Notes: generated by a model from the sequence alone, not told the origin. 64,000 nucleotides of DNA from JAGZEG01 sp963930185 (GCA_963930185.1 CAWVLT010000056.1:62001-126000), one strand, 5' to 3'; shown: positions 18,150 through 27,176, counted from the first letter of the stretch. Program-made: numbers and translations.

Positions 18150-18877
18150 TCCAGCTCCGTCCACTGTCGCCGGGCTGCCTCGCGGCGCAGGGTGGGCCCA
18201 GGGTTCACGACGCGGCAGTTCTCGGCAAGCTCGAGCATGGGGATGTCGGTGTAGTGGTCGCCATAGGCCCAGGCCAGCCTCCAGCCCCCCGGGCCGAAGC
18301 GCCCGTCGGCGTACTCGCGGATGCGCCTGACCTTCTCGGGGCCCGCCGTCACCTCCCCGTCGACCTGACCGGTGAAGTTGCCCTGGGCGTCGCGCTGCAT
18401 GCGCGTGGCAAGCGCGGCCTCCACGCCCAGGTACTCACATGCCGCCTGCGCGATCTGGTCAAACGTCGCCGAGATGATGACCACCCGCTCGCCGGCCTGC
18501 TGGTGGCGGCGCAGCTCGCCGATGCCGTCCTTGTGATAGCGAGGAATCATGACCTCGTCGTGGAAGTCGCGCATGATCTGCTCGATGCGGCCAGGCCCCA
18601 GATGGCGCAGGTCATTGAAGATGAGCTCGCGCACCTCCGACTGGCGGTGAGGCAGGTGGAGCTTGTAGCGCACGCCCCACCACGCGGCGAGCGCCGTGGC
18701 CATTGGGGAGACGAGCTTGTGCTGGATGAGATAGCGCAAAACGAGCGTGCCCGACTGGCCGTCGAGCAACGTTCCGTCCAGGTCGAACGCCGCTATGCGC
18801 ACGACATCCACCCCGCCGGCCCCGTGGCTGGCGTCTGGAGAAGCAACGCGCCCCGCATCTTCGTGCATGTCAGACAC
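18140..18877 (-). CDS. HAD-superfamily phosphatase (phosphoserine phosphatase-like, IB subfamily)
   Basis: The 245-residue cytoplasmic hydrolase shows all four HAD motifs: the nucleophile in AAFDLDGTLLDG, motif II in RVVIISATFD, the conserved Lys near AGPEKVRRI, and the metal-binding WAYGDHYTDIPML. The helical cap between motifs I and II fits the SerB/HAD-IB group. Substrate is unknown; phosphoserine or a phospholipid-type phosphate are family possibilities. Start GTG at 18877 has GAGAAAGG six bases upstream. Its 3' end overlaps the MutY-like gene, so the two are likely cotranscribed. Confidence 0.87.
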   Translation of the reverse strand: MSDMHEDAGRVASPDASHGAGGVDVVRIAAFDLDGTLLDGQSGTLVLRYLIQHKLVSPMATALAAWWGVRYKLHLPHRQSEVRELIFNDLRHLGPGRIEQIMRDFHDEVMIPRYHKDGIGELRRHQQAGERVVIISATFDQIAQAACEYLGVEAALATRMQRDAQGNFTGQVDGEVTAGPEKVRRIREYADGRFGPGGWRLAWAYGDHYTDIPMLELAENCRVVNPGPTLRREAARRQWTELEWS

Positions 18878-19107
18878 GACAGACCTTTCTCGCGGCCCTG
18901 CTGCGCACGCCCTGGCCCCCTACGCGCAGACTGTATCCGACCTATAGTAGCAAAAACCGGCGCGACAGTCCTGCGCCCGACAGATCCCTAGCAGGTACTT
19001 TACAAACCTGTCAATGAGAGGAGGCCGTGCGCGCCGGTTCCCTTTGGATGCATGCGGGCATACTCGCAGAAGAGGAAAGACAAGCCAGAACTACGAGGGG
19101 TCACGCC

Positions 19108-19170
19108 ATGGCAAGGACGATCTCTAATACGGCTTCGCATTCGAGGGCAAGCGCGTGCTGATTGGGTAGC
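19108..19170 (+). pseudogene. Possible decayed start of a short-chain dehydrogenase
   Basis: An ATG with GAGGGG seven bases upstream leads, after one frame slip, into a frame reading KDDL, a stop, then YGFAFEGKRVLIG and another stop. FEGKRVLI(x)G resembles the first beta strand and glycine turn of SDR proteins. The stretch is only about 20 codons and could be chance. Confidence 0.25.
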
Positions 19171-19174
19171 AAGA

Positions 19175-19217
19175 ACGGTGGGGTGACGCCCTCCCGCAGA
19201 AAGCGCCGCCCCACCGT
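19175..19217 (-). terminator. Hairpin downstream of the 19344 reductase
   Basis: Eleven-base arms at 19175-19185 and 19207-19217 pair with one G-U, leaving a 21-base GC-rich loop that can fold further. It lies 127 bases after the reductase stop and lacks a T-tract, so it may be a processing or Rho-assisted end. Confidence 0.45.
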
Positions 19218-19343
19218 CCGTCTACTCACGTATCAGCCTATTGGCTTTGACACCATCTGGCTTGACATTCCGCAAATACCAACCATCACGAACCCGTAAT
19301 CGCGCGAGCGTCCACGCAACGGCCGCGTAAGCTCCCGGAGCCC

Positions 19344-20927
19344 CTAGGCCCCCAGGATGTGGCGCGCCGCGATGCGGCCAGACACCAGGCACTCGCCCAC
19401 GTTGCCGGCACCCTGGTAGAAGTGGCCCCAGAAGCTACCGAACTCGCCGACGCCGTACAGACCGGGGATCGGGTTGCCGTTGGTGTCGACAATCTGACAG
19501 CTCTCGTTGCGACGAGCACCACCGTCGGTGTTCAGGAAGGTCGACTTACAGCGCATCGCGTAGAACGGCGCAGTCGCCACGGGCTGCAGCGTACTCTGCG
19601 GGCGATAGAATGCCAGGTCATCACCCTGCTCGCACCAGGTGTTCCACTGGTCGACGGTGCGCACCAGCTCGTCCGTGGGCACGCCCATCTGCTCGGCCAG
19701 TTCCTCGATGGTGTCTGCGGCATATGCCCAGCCGTCAGCCACCGGATCACCCTCGAACGAAGTCCCCATGGCACCGGCGGCCAGCCCCTCAGCATCGAAC
19801 ACGAACCAGCCCGAGGGGGGCAGCGGCAGATTGGGCCACTCGCCGCCGAACTGCATGTGGCCGTGACGCGACCCCACGTGACGATCCATCGTGGGATAGC
19901 GGTCGTAGTCGTCCAAATCCTTGACGTTGTGCCCGTCATAATCCATGTAGAAGCGGCGGCCGTTGTTGGCGACGGTAATGCCGTAGCGCTTGATCTGCTG
20001 GCGCGCCACGTCAACGCCAATCAGCAGGAACATAGACTCGTCTAGCGCCACGGGCGCGAGCCACTGGCCCGCCCAGCCCGACATATGCCACAGGTCGGCA
20101 CCGACCTCAATTGCCATTTTGATTCCGTCACCGGTGTTCAGGCGAGCTGCAGCAGGGGTGGCGCCACCCGACTGGACAAAGCACTCAAGCATCTCGGAGC
20201 TGTTCTCAAATCCGCCACATGCCATGACAACGCCGCGGTTGGCCTTTATGTTGGAGCCGTTCACCACCACGCCGGTGATGGCGCCCGTCACCGGGTCTTG
20301 GATGAGGTGCTCCGCCGCTGCCTCGAGACGATACTCAACGCCGTGATCTTGTGCCTGCTGGAGCAGGAAGGGGTGCATGTACTTGTTGTCATCGGTGTTC
20401 TCGGGATTGAGCAGACGCACGTTGGCGACGCAGCCCTCGTCACTGCCAAACTCTTGGTACTCGACCAGAGAGGGCTCGAGGAACGGCGCGCTCATGAGGT
20501 CGTCGGTCACGCCAAACGAACGCAGCCAGTCAAGGTTTTCAGCAAAGCCGTCGGCATAGGCACGGATCATCTCATCGCTCGGTGGGAAGTCGCCCGAGAG
20601 ATCCTTCAGGTAGTTATACATGGCGTCGGCGTTGTCGGTGTAGAGCGCCGAGTTGTCGCACATCGGGGAGTTTCCGCCGGGGACGGAACCCTTCTCGATG
20701 AGCAGACAGCTCACACCCTCGCCCTCGGAAGCAACCGTGAGCGCGGCAGCGGCACCTGCAAGTCCGGCGCCCACCACCACGACGTCGAACTCCTCGTCGT
20801 ACACGACCTCAGAAACCGCAGAGGCCGCTTCATCGGCACGGCCAGCCTTGGCCATCGTCGCCAAGCTCGCAACCCCCGCCGTGCCCAGAGCCGCCTGTAC
20901 GAACTGCTTGCGCGATACGTTCTCCAT
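19344..20927 (-). CDS. Exported FAD-dependent reductase, fumarate/urocanate reductase superfamily
   Basis: The 527-residue flavoprotein has a Tat-like signal with SRKQFV at residues 5-10, that is Arg-Lys rather than Arg-Arg, followed by an Ala/Gly-rich hydrophobic stretch. The FAD Rossmann motif is VVGAGLAG at 51-58, and the C-terminal FAD segment is NPIPGLYGVGEFGS. It lacks FMN-binding and haem domains, so electrons must come from a separate protein. The substrate is an unknown unsaturated acceptor. Start at 20927 follows GAGGGG. The neighbouring upstream LuxR-type gene is its likely regulator, with a repeated operator candidate between them at 21036-21088. Confidence 0.9.
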   Translation of the reverse strand: MENVSRKQFVQAALGTAGVASLATMAKAGRADEAASAVSEVVYDEEFDVVVVGAGLAGAAAALTVASEGEGVSCLLIEKGSVPGGNSPMCDNSALYTDNADAMYNYLKDLSGDFPPSDEMIRAYADGFAENLDWLRSFGVTDDLMSAPFLEPSLVEYQEFGSDEGCVANVRLLNPENTDDNKYMHPFLLQQAQDHGVEYRLEAAAEHLIQDPVTGAITGVVVNGSNIKANRGVVMACGGFENSSEMLECFVQSGGATPAAARLNTGDGIKMAIEVGADLWHMSGWAGQWLAPVALDESMFLLIGVDVARQQIKRYGITVANNGRRFYMDYDGHNVKDLDDYDRYPTMDRHVGSRHGHMQFGGEWPNLPLPPSGWFVFDAEGLAAGAMGTSFEGDPVADGWAYAADTIEELAEQMGVPTDELVRTVDQWNTWCEQGDDLAFYRPQSTLQPVATAPFYAMRCKSTFLNTDGGARRNESCQIVDTNGNPIPGLYGVGEFGSFWGHFYQGAGNVGECLVSGRIAARHILGA

Positions 20928-21035
20928 AGTGTAGACCCCTCTTTCCGCAACGTTCCTGCCAGATGGGCGACATGCACGGCGCACGAAGGCGCCGGCGATG
21001 TCGACAGGCCACACTCTGCATCGCGAATTGGCGGG

Positions 21036-21088
21036 CCGCATCCCCGAAAAGCACAGATGCCGTCGCAACCGCATCCCCAAAAAGTGCA
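21036..21088 (-). promoter_or_regulatory. Direct repeat pair, candidate operator
   Basis: CCGCATCCCC followed by an A-rich run and a GCAC/GTGC end occurs at 21036-21054 and 21069-21088. The copies are 33 bases apart, about three helical turns. They lie between a LuxR-type regulator and its probable reductase target. Confidence 0.5.
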
Positions 21089-21162
21089 TAGACGACATCA
21101 TTCACCTGCGAGTATCACGTTGAGGATCTTTCAGAATCCAGAAGCCTGTCAGCGGGGTGTCC

Positions 21163-22671
21163 CTATCGCACTTGCGCTTGAGCTTTGTGTCGAGACAGGT
21201 CATCCACCATGCGGATGAGGCCCTGCTTGTTCTGCGCCCCCGTCTTTTGGTAGATGCTGCGCATATGCGTGCGCACGGTGCCGTCGGATATGCCCAAATT
21301 CTTCGCCACGTTTGCCATGCTATACCCATGAAGAAGCTCCACCGCGACCTCTCGCTCACGATTTGTAAGACCGCTGCGGTCAAACAACTCGGTAAGGCTT
21401 CGCGAGAACGCGCTCTCGCCCGTGCCTGCTACCCCGGCAGCGCATGTCCCGTCCGCACCGTCGTCACCGTGTCGGAGAATCACGCGCTGCAGTACGAAAA
21501 GCAGCAGGCACAGCAGCACGAAGAGCCAGAGAAACGTCAGGGCCACGCCAGTCACCACGGCCATGTCGACCACTCTGTCGCCGAGGAGGAGCGGCGTGAA
21601 CAGGCGGGCATACGACACATTAGCAAACCCTAGGAATACGCCGAAGTACAGATATGTGTGGCGCGGGTCCTCAAACGCCTTTCGCGCAAGCAACGCCCAT
21701 AGAAGCGGCTGGTACGCCGCCATGGCGCACCTCAGCAGAACTCCCGTCACAGGAGAAGACACCTCCCACAACACAGGCAGCAGGAGCAGTCCTGTCGCGT
21801 CAAGAAGCACGACGGGGACGAACAGGTCGGTAAACCCAAGGCGATCGCCACGTCGGACGCTCCAGACAAGCAACATCGTCATCAGAACGACAGCGCCCGC
21901 CTCGCTCACGATGTCATGCAGCCCGTCGCTGAGCTGTCCCGTCGAGAGCAGCTCGGACGCCGCACCGTAGACAAGGGGAACGAGAATCGCCACAACAACC
22001 TGGAACACCCAGTCCGTCCCATTTACCAGAAAGGCAATCGGTCTCCTCGTTGAAGCGGGCATACCCTCCACGGCGGCATACTGCAAAGGATGCTCATGTT
22101 CGCTCGCCGACAGGGAGCGAGCATTTTTACATAGGACCGCCGCGACAAAGAAGGCAAGTCCCAGACAGCGCAGGCCGATCTGGACCCCGCCCATCACCTC
22201 GCCGGGGACCAGCGCCCCCAAGCCATATAGCACCTCACAGCCCAAGAAGCCCACCACTATGGCCGGAGCGCTCGTCTTGGGCCCATAGGTTGAAAACAAA
22301 TGCGCCAGCACCAACCAGACTCCGGCGTTCGCCGCGCCCGAGCAGACATTAGCAAAAGCCGCGATAAACGAGATGGACGCTCCTTCGGATGTCTCGTCGG
22401 CACCGGCAAACGACAGGGCAGCGGAGATCGCCAAGTAGGCCACGAAAGCCCCAACAGTCGCCTTTGTAAGAATCCTCACGGAAGGAAGATGGTCTCGAAA
22501 CAGATATGCCGCCCCAAAGTACACGCCAATCTGTACAAATCGGGTGAGATAAAGTAGCGAGCCATCGAGAAACACGTCACGCCTTGCTGACTGTATGCCA
22601 GCAGTAAAGAGCGCAAAGGCGATAACGGCAAAGATGAGTGGCAGCAGACGACCACGAGCAACACTTCGCAT
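21163..22671 (-). CDS. Membrane-embedded LuxR-family transcriptional regulator
   Basis: The 502-residue protein has about twelve hydrophobic segments over residues 10-400, then a LuxR helix-turn-helix at the C terminus (LTNREREVAVELLHGYS, then MANVAKNLGISDGTVRTH). The membrane part presumably senses an acceptor or its transport state and the tail binds DNA. The ATG at 22671 is chosen with GAGGGG eleven bases upstream; a TTG at 22680 is possible. It points toward the reductase gene 235 bases downstream and probably regulates it. The family is greatly expanded in Eggerthellaceae; the ligand is unknown. Confidence 0.88.
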   Translation of the reverse strand: MRSVARGRLLPLIFAVIAFALFTAGIQSARRDVFLDGSLLYLTRFVQIGVYFGAAYLFRDHLPSVRILTKATVGAFVAYLAISAALSFAGADETSEGASISFIAAFANVCSGAANAGVWLVLAHLFSTYGPKTSAPAIVVGFLGCEVLYGLGALVPGEVMGGVQIGLRCLGLAFFVAAVLCKNARSLSASEHEHPLQYAAVEGMPASTRRPIAFLVNGTDWVFQVVVAILVPLVYGAASELLSTGQLSDGLHDIVSEAGAVVLMTMLLVWSVRRGDRLGFTDLFVPVVLLDATGLLLLPVLWEVSSPVTGVLLRCAMAAYQPLLWALLARKAFEDPRHTYLYFGVFLGFANVSYARLFTPLLLGDRVVDMAVVTGVALTFLWLFVLLCLLLFVLQRVILRHGDDGADGTCAAGVAGTGESAFSRSLTELFDRSGLTNREREVAVELLHGYSMANVAKNLGISDGTVRTHMRSIYQKTGAQNKQGLIRMVDDLSRHKAQAQVR

Positions 22672-22889
22672 CTCCTGCAATTCCCCTCTCAGGTCGGAAG
22701 ATAATCTCGCGTATGCTCGGCCAGATCAAAAGCAACAATACGCTTCGAGCAGCCATTTTGTAAGTCTACCATGGCCGTCTGAATCAATTGAGATGACCTA
22801 TCTTGGCTCACTGTACAACAACGATCCACCCATCGGGCATCGTCCAGTGGCAAAGTCTTTGGTTGATCTTGATATAAGTTTCGAAAAAC

Positions 22890-22923
22890 AAAAAGCCAAG
22901 AACCTAATGGCTCTTGGCTTTTT
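22890..22923. terminator. Terminator of tRNA-Asp (bidirectional)
   Basis: Arms at 22890-22901 and 22912-22923 pair over 12 bases including an A-run and matching T-run, so it can end transcription on both strands. It lies 10 bases past the tRNA 3' end. Confidence 0.9.
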
Positions 22924-22932
22924 AAAGTCTGG

Positions 22933-23009
<77 letters not shown>

Positions 23010-23052
23010 AGCGCGCTTGGCGCTGCAGCTCCTTGCGGCGCTGCGGGGGATA

Positions 23053-23081
23053 TTCTTACACAGCCGCGGAATGCTTGTCCA
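23053..23081 (-). promoter_or_regulatory. Promoter of tRNA-Asp
   Basis: On the minus strand TGGACA, a 17-base spacer and TAAGAA lie 44 bases upstream of the mature tRNA 5' end, a good sigma-70-type match. Confidence 0.6.
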
Positions 23082-23487
23082 GTAAAACTTTTCTCCTCCA
23101 CTCACAATCGCAAGTCCTCCACAACTTGGAGTTAGGGGTCGCGATGCCCCCTCTTCTCTCCTCTCTCCCCTCCTCTTCCCCATCTTTTCCAATTCTCGAT
23201 TAGCACTGGCAGGCCCACGCGGATTCGTGCTAGGGTGCTGACAGACACATGACACAGACCTCAACACCGGCCGGGCCCGCAGCCACGGCCAAACGGAAAG
23301 CCGCGTGGCGCGTATGGGACGACGCTTCAAAGAGACAGGCACCGCACAACCCGCCCGACAGGACGAGCAGGACATATGTGAGGAAGTACGCCCGCCTCGT
23401 GAGATCGCCGGGCAGCCGGAACGCAAGACCCCCGCCGCCGACGCCGCCGTCCGCGTGGACGCCTCGACCACCCGCACGGGCGTCACC

Positions 23488-24864
23488 ATGTCACCCAGGC
23501 ACGCCTGGGCCGTGCTCATCTCCATGGTCGTCGGCCAGATGGCCTCTGCCCTCAACCAGACCACGATGGTGGCGTCGCTTCCCGTCATCATGGCCGAGTT
23601 CGGCATCAACCCCACCACCGGCCAGTGGCTCACCACCGCCTATGTGCTGTGCATCGGCATCATGATGCCGCTCTCCGCCTTCCTCATGGCGCGCCACCAC
23701 GTGCGGCACCTGTTCGCGCTCGCGCTGGGCGTCTTCTTCGCCGGGGCGATGATCGGGGTGTTCCAGCACAACTTCGCCGTGCTCGTGCTGGGCCGCTGCG
23801 TGCAGGCGTGCGGCGCGGGACTGGTCGTGCCCATCGTGCAGATCGTGGCGTTTCGCATCTTCCCCTACAACAAGCGCGGCGAGGCCATGGGCGTTGCGTC
23901 GATGGCGGTCTCGGTCGCCCCGGCCGTGGGGCCCGTGCTGGCAGGCGTGCTGACCGACACGCTGGGCTGGCGCAGCATCTTCACGATCACCGGCGCCATG
24001 GCGCTTCTCAGCATGGCCGTCTCGTGGTTCATGACGCGCGACGTGCCCGACGAGCGCTCCGACCACCACTTCGACGTGCCCTCGTTCGTGCTCTCGAGCG
24101 TCATGGCCGTCTGCATCGTGCTGGGCTGCTCCAACGCCGGGTCCTTCGGCATCCTGGCCGCGGCCACCCTGGTGCCGCTGGCCGTCGGCATCGCCGCGCT
24201 GGTGGCGTTCGTGCGCCGCGAGCTGCGCATCGACGACCCCCTGCTCGACATGCGTGCCTTCTTCTGCCACCCGTTCGCCCTGGGATGCGTCACCGCGATG
24301 CTGCTCCAGGGCTCGGTCATCGCCATCAACAACTTCGTCTGTATCTACGTGCAGGACATACAGGGATACTCGGCCACCCTGTCGGGCTTCACCATGCTGC
24401 CCGGCGCCATCGTCATGATGGTGCTCTCCCCCATAACCGGCAGGCTGCTCGACCGCCACGGGCCGCGCCCCATCGCCATCGCCGGATTCGTGCTGATCTG
24501 TCTGGCGACCTACATGCTCTCCACGCTCACGCCGACCTCGCCCCTGTGGATGCCCATCGTCTACCAGACGCTGCGCTTCGCCGCCACCGCGTTCATCACG
24601 CAGAACATCCTGACCTGGGGCATCAACAAGCTGGAGAGCGGGCGCATCACGCAAGGCACGGCGACCGCCAACTCACTGCGCCAGATGGGCGCCGCCACCG
24701 TGAATGCGCTGTTCTTCTCCATGATGGACCTCATGACGCCCACGATAGGCCAGGCCGCGGCCATCACCACGACGTTCTCGATCATGAACGGGGTGCAGAT
24801 CGCGCTGGGCGTCGCGGTGCTGGGGCTCATGTTCACCGTGATGCGCAAGGAGGCGGTGCGGTAG
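23488..24864 (+). CDS. MFS multidrug exporter, EmrB/QacA (DHA2) family
   Basis: The 458-residue membrane transporter begins just before its first helix (WAVLISMVVGQMASALNQT). The MFS motif is RCVQACGAGLVVPIVQ and motif C is APAVGPVLAGVLTD. About fourteen helices are visible, as expected for proton-driven drug exporters of the DHA2 group. The usual acidic residue in helix 1 (LDxT) is replaced here by Asn (LNQT). The start is uncertain: the same frame stays open to GTG 23305, which has GGAAAG upstream and would add a 61-residue hydrophilic N terminus. Monocistronic, converging on the cupin gene. The exported compound is unknown. Confidence 0.9.
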   Translation: MSPRHAWAVLISMVVGQMASALNQTTMVASLPVIMAEFGINPTTGQWLTTAYVLCIGIMMPLSAFLMARHHVRHLFALALGVFFAGAMIGVFQHNFAVLVLGRCVQACGAGLVVPIVQIVAFRIFPYNKRGEAMGVASMAVSVAPAVGPVLAGVLTDTLGWRSIFTITGAMALLSMAVSWFMTRDVPDERSDHHFDVPSFVLSSVMAVCIVLGCSNAGSFGILAAATLVPLAVGIAALVAFVRRELRIDDPLLDMRAFFCHPFALGCVTAMLLQGSVIAINNFVCIYVQDIQGYSATLSGFTMLPGAIVMMVLSPITGRLLDRHGPRPIAIAGFVLICLATYMLSTLTPTSPLWMPIVYQTLRFAATAFITQNILTWGINKLESGRITQGTATANSLRQMGAATVNALFFSMMDLMTPTIGQAAAITTTFSIMNGVQIALGVAVLGLMFTVMRKEAVR

Positions 24865-25214
24865 CGCGGCAGAGCAGACCGCTCGCCGCCCGGCAACCGG
24901 GCGCTGCGCACAGAAGCGCTTTGACTGGCATTTTTAACCGAGGTTGTACGATCCGCAGCCACACGGCAACCCTCTGGACAACTACTTCAGGCTCAGCGGG
25001 AATTCTCGCATCGCCGCATGGCATCTCTGGCCTGCTGTTTTATCAAGAAGCCCCCATGCTCCGGAGAGACATGGGGGCCTTGCAACCAAACGCTTGCCGA
25101 TCGAGATCGTTCAACCTCGGCTTTTCTTGCCGCTCTGGGACCTTAGGCGCGCACGAACGCTGCCCCCCAATCACCCGTCAGTTCGAAGGCCTGGCGGGCC
25201 CCACGAGCCCCGCG
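24865..25214. terminator. Convergent intergenic region with hairpin
   Basis: A perfect nine-base stem GCCCCCATG/CATGGGGGC at 25050-25058 and 25070-25078 separates the MFS and cupin genes and can end transcription from both sides. A TTGACT at 24921 has no usable -10. Nothing else is supportable in these 350 bases. Confidence 0.55.
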
Positions 25215-25613
25215 TTACTCCATCCAGGACGCCTTGCCATCGCACATCACGCCGTCATCCATGGTGGCCTGGGTGAGGCTGCCGGCCTGGGCCTGGATGC
25301 AGATGTACGTCATGCCCTCGTCACCGGCCTTGCAGGCGCGCTCGCCCGCCGGATCGACGCGCACCACGTCGCCCTCCTTCACGGGGAACTCCTCGCCGTC
25401 GACCATGAAGGTGCCGCCGCCGCTCACGATGATGTAGACCTCCTCGTTGAGCTTGTGCGCATGGACGAAGGGGGCGAACCCGCCGGCAGGCGTGGCGTTG
25501 AACGAGATCTCGCAGCCGGTGAGGCCCAGCGTCTCGCCCGCCATGACACGACCCGCCTGCGCCAGATCACCTGCAAACGTACCGATGCTCATGATGCCGT
25601 AGTTCTTGGACAT
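25215..25613 (-). CDS. Single-domain cupin protein
   Basis: The 132-residue protein is one cupin barrel. Motif 1 is present as PFVHAHKLNEEVYIIVSGG with the HxH-x3-E metal ligands. Motif 2 (FPVKEGDVVRVDPAGERACK) lacks the usual fourth ligand His, having Gly-Glu-Arg-Ala-Cys there. The metal site may be altered or use Cys. Such small cupins beside redox regulators often act as quinone or electrophile-handling proteins; that is inference. ATG at 25613 follows AGGAGA. It is divergent from an Rrf2 regulator, with matching palindromes between them. Confidence 0.85.
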   Translation of the reverse strand: MSKNYGIMSIGTFAGDLAQAGRVMAGETLGLTGCEISFNATPAGGFAPFVHAHKLNEEVYIIVSGGGTFMVDGEEFPVKEGDVVRVDPAGERACKAGDEGMTYICIQAQAGSLTQATMDDGVMCDGKASWME

Positions 25614-25658
25614 GGTTTTCTCCTATCTCGTCTGCCAGACATCCGCTGACCTCTTAGT

Positions 25659-25677
25659 TGTAATCATAACAGTTACA
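25659..25677. promoter_or_regulatory. Palindromic operator, site 1 (TGTAAT-N7-RTTACA)
   Basis: TGTAAT, seven bases, GTTACA; the dyad extends outward to AGTTGTAA at 25656-25663 and TTACAACT at 25673-25680. On the minus strand it contains a -10-like TATGAT. It lies 45 bases before the cupin start and shares its pattern with site 2. Confidence 0.65.
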
Positions 25678-25768
25678 ACTTTTTACAGTGCGTAGTACAC
25701 CACCGACTGATCGCAATGTCAATGGTTGCATCACGCGACCGCGTCTGCTCCATCGTTTTTCAACATGT

Positions 25769-25787
25769 TGTAATGCTGATGATTACA
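25769..25787. promoter_or_regulatory. Palindromic operator, site 2 (TGTAAT-N7-RTTACA)
   Basis: A perfect TGTAAT/ATTACA dyad with a seven-base centre lies 84 bases before the Rrf2 gene. Centre-to-centre distance from site 1 is 110 bases. The likely binder is the adjacent Rrf2 protein. Confidence 0.65.
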
Positions 25788-25870
25788 TCTCGGCAGACAC
25801 GACGGGGCTCCCGTGAAGTAGAATGCCCTCAGACAGCGAAACTTATGTTAGGGGCTCGAGGAACGGCATC

Positions 25871-26338
25871 ATGCAGATATCGTCACGCTTCACCATCGCA
25901 GTCCACACGCTTCTGTGCATCGTATACTTTGATGGCACGCTCAAGACGACGTCCAACTTCATCGCAGGCAGCGTGGGCGTGAACCCGGTCATCATCCGCA
26001 AGACGCTCGGTCAGCTCAAGGACGCCGGTCTCGTCAGCGTTGAGGCGGGCGTGGGCGGGGCGTCGCTGGCCAAGGATCCCGCGAGCATCACGCTGCTCGA
26101 CGTGTTCCGGGCGACGGAGAGCCTGGGCGGCGACACCCTCTTCAGCTTCCACGAGCGGCCCAACCCCAAGTGCCCCGTGGGACGGCTGGTCCACCCCGTG
26201 CTCGATGGGGAGCTCGCCGCCGCGCAGGCCGCCCTGGAAGAGCGACTGCGGCAGACAACGCTGCAAGACCTCATCGAGCGGGTCGCGGCGCTTTCAGGCC
26301 CCGCGGCGCCCACGTGCGAGGAGGGCGGGTCGGCGTAG
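25871..26338 (+). CDS. Rrf2-family transcriptional regulator
   Basis: The 155-residue protein begins MQISSRFTIAVHTLLCI, the conserved Rrf2 N terminus, followed by a winged helix (SVGVNPVIIRKTLGQLKDA and a wing with Gly-Gly). It lacks the three clustered cysteines of iron-sulfur Rrf2 proteins such as IscR and NsrR. It has single cysteines at about 17, 100 (PNPKCPVG) and near the C terminus. It therefore resembles the cluster-free group (YwnA/CymR-like), possibly thiol-sensing. ATG at 25871 follows GAGGAA. It is divergent from the cupin gene and probably represses it and itself. Confidence 0.88.
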   Translation: MQISSRFTIAVHTLLCIVYFDGTLKTTSNFIAGSVGVNPVIIRKTLGQLKDAGLVSVEAGVGGASLAKDPASITLLDVFRATESLGGDTLFSFHERPNPKCPVGRLVHPVLDGELAAAQAALEERLRQTTLQDLIERVAALSGPAAPTCEEGGSA

Positions 26339-26367
26339 CGGCGAGGCCATCATCCCGCCCGGCAGCC

Positions 26368-26913
26368 CTACACCACGCATTCCATCTGGCAGTCGAACGG
26401 CTCGGCCTCGACGTGGGCCTCGTTGTACTCCCGCGCCTCCACGCACCCCATCGCCCGGTAGAACGCCTGGGTCTCCACGGCGGAGTGCGCGGATATGTAC
26501 AGCCTGGCGGCGCCCCTCCCGCGCGCCCAGTCCCTGGCGCGCCCGAACAGCTCCCGCCCGATGCCGTTGCCGCGCGTGTCCTGCGACACGTGCAGACTCG
26601 ACAGGTCGAGGTACTCCCGCCTCGCCCCAAGCGGCTCGGCCTCGACCGAGACAAACCCCTTGAGTACGCCGTCAACGAACGCGCCGCAGACGAACCCGCC
26701 GGTGGCGGCCGTGTTTCGCAGGCATGCGATCAGCGTCTGGTAGTCCTTCTCGGACCAGTCGTCGACAAACGGGTCGGAACGCACCACCCACTTCCCGTCG
26801 ACCTTGCGCCAGCAGTCGGTTACGACCTGACGTCGGATGAACGAAGCGAATAGATCGCGGGTGATTTCATCAGCAGACAGTTCTCGATAGGTAACCACGT
26901 GGCAGGCGGTCAC
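26368..26913 (-). CDS. GNAT-family N-acetyltransferase
   Basis: The 181-residue enzyme has the acetyl-CoA pyrophosphate loop SQDTRGNGIGRELFG, preceded by the beta strand YLDLSSLHV. The segment SAVETQAFYRAMGCVEA is the typical GNAT C-terminal motif B. The GTG at 26913 is preferred because GGAGGG lies six bases upstream; an ATG at 26928 is possible. It converges on the Rrf2 gene. The acceptor substrate is unknown. Confidence 0.85.
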   Translation of the reverse strand: MTACHVVTYRELSADEITRDLFASFIRRQVVTDCWRKVDGKWVVRSDPFVDDWSEKDYQTLIACLRNTAATGGFVCGAFVDGVLKGFVSVEAEPLGARREYLDLSSLHVSQDTRGNGIGRELFGRARDWARGRGAARLYISAHSAVETQAFYRAMGCVEAREYNEAHVEAEPFDCQMECVV

Positions 26914-27176
26914 GTCCGGCCCTCCCATCAGTAGACATGCATTCGATTCGCCCAAGAGTCAAGGCTAGCACATGGCACGCACGTGTTCAGACGGCACGCC
27001 GAAGCACCGCGTACACAAAAATCCCTTTACGCCCGTGCGCTTTGGCGCGACGGTAAGCCAGGCACAGGCAATTGGGGAACTTTGGCCCAACGTTCGTTTC
27101 TGTCCGCTAGCACGGTATCATGTAGGCAGCATGAGAAAAAGCCAGCGCCGATCACGACGACAGGGAGAGATGAGGG

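Larger units (their letters stand above)
18878..19343. other. Intergenic region with promoter for the HAD operon and reductase terminator
   Basis: A perfect TTGACA on the minus strand (19009-19014) sits next to a small palindrome CAGGT/ACCTG (18992-18996 and 19006-19010). No good -10 is at standard spacing, so the promoter is only a candidate. The rest holds a possible gene remnant (19108-19170) and a hairpin (19175-19217), described separately. Confidence 0.35.

Noticed and set aside
24944..25276. 110-codon plus-strand frame
   Set aside because: It crosses the convergent terminator and the end of the cupin gene, with no motif.
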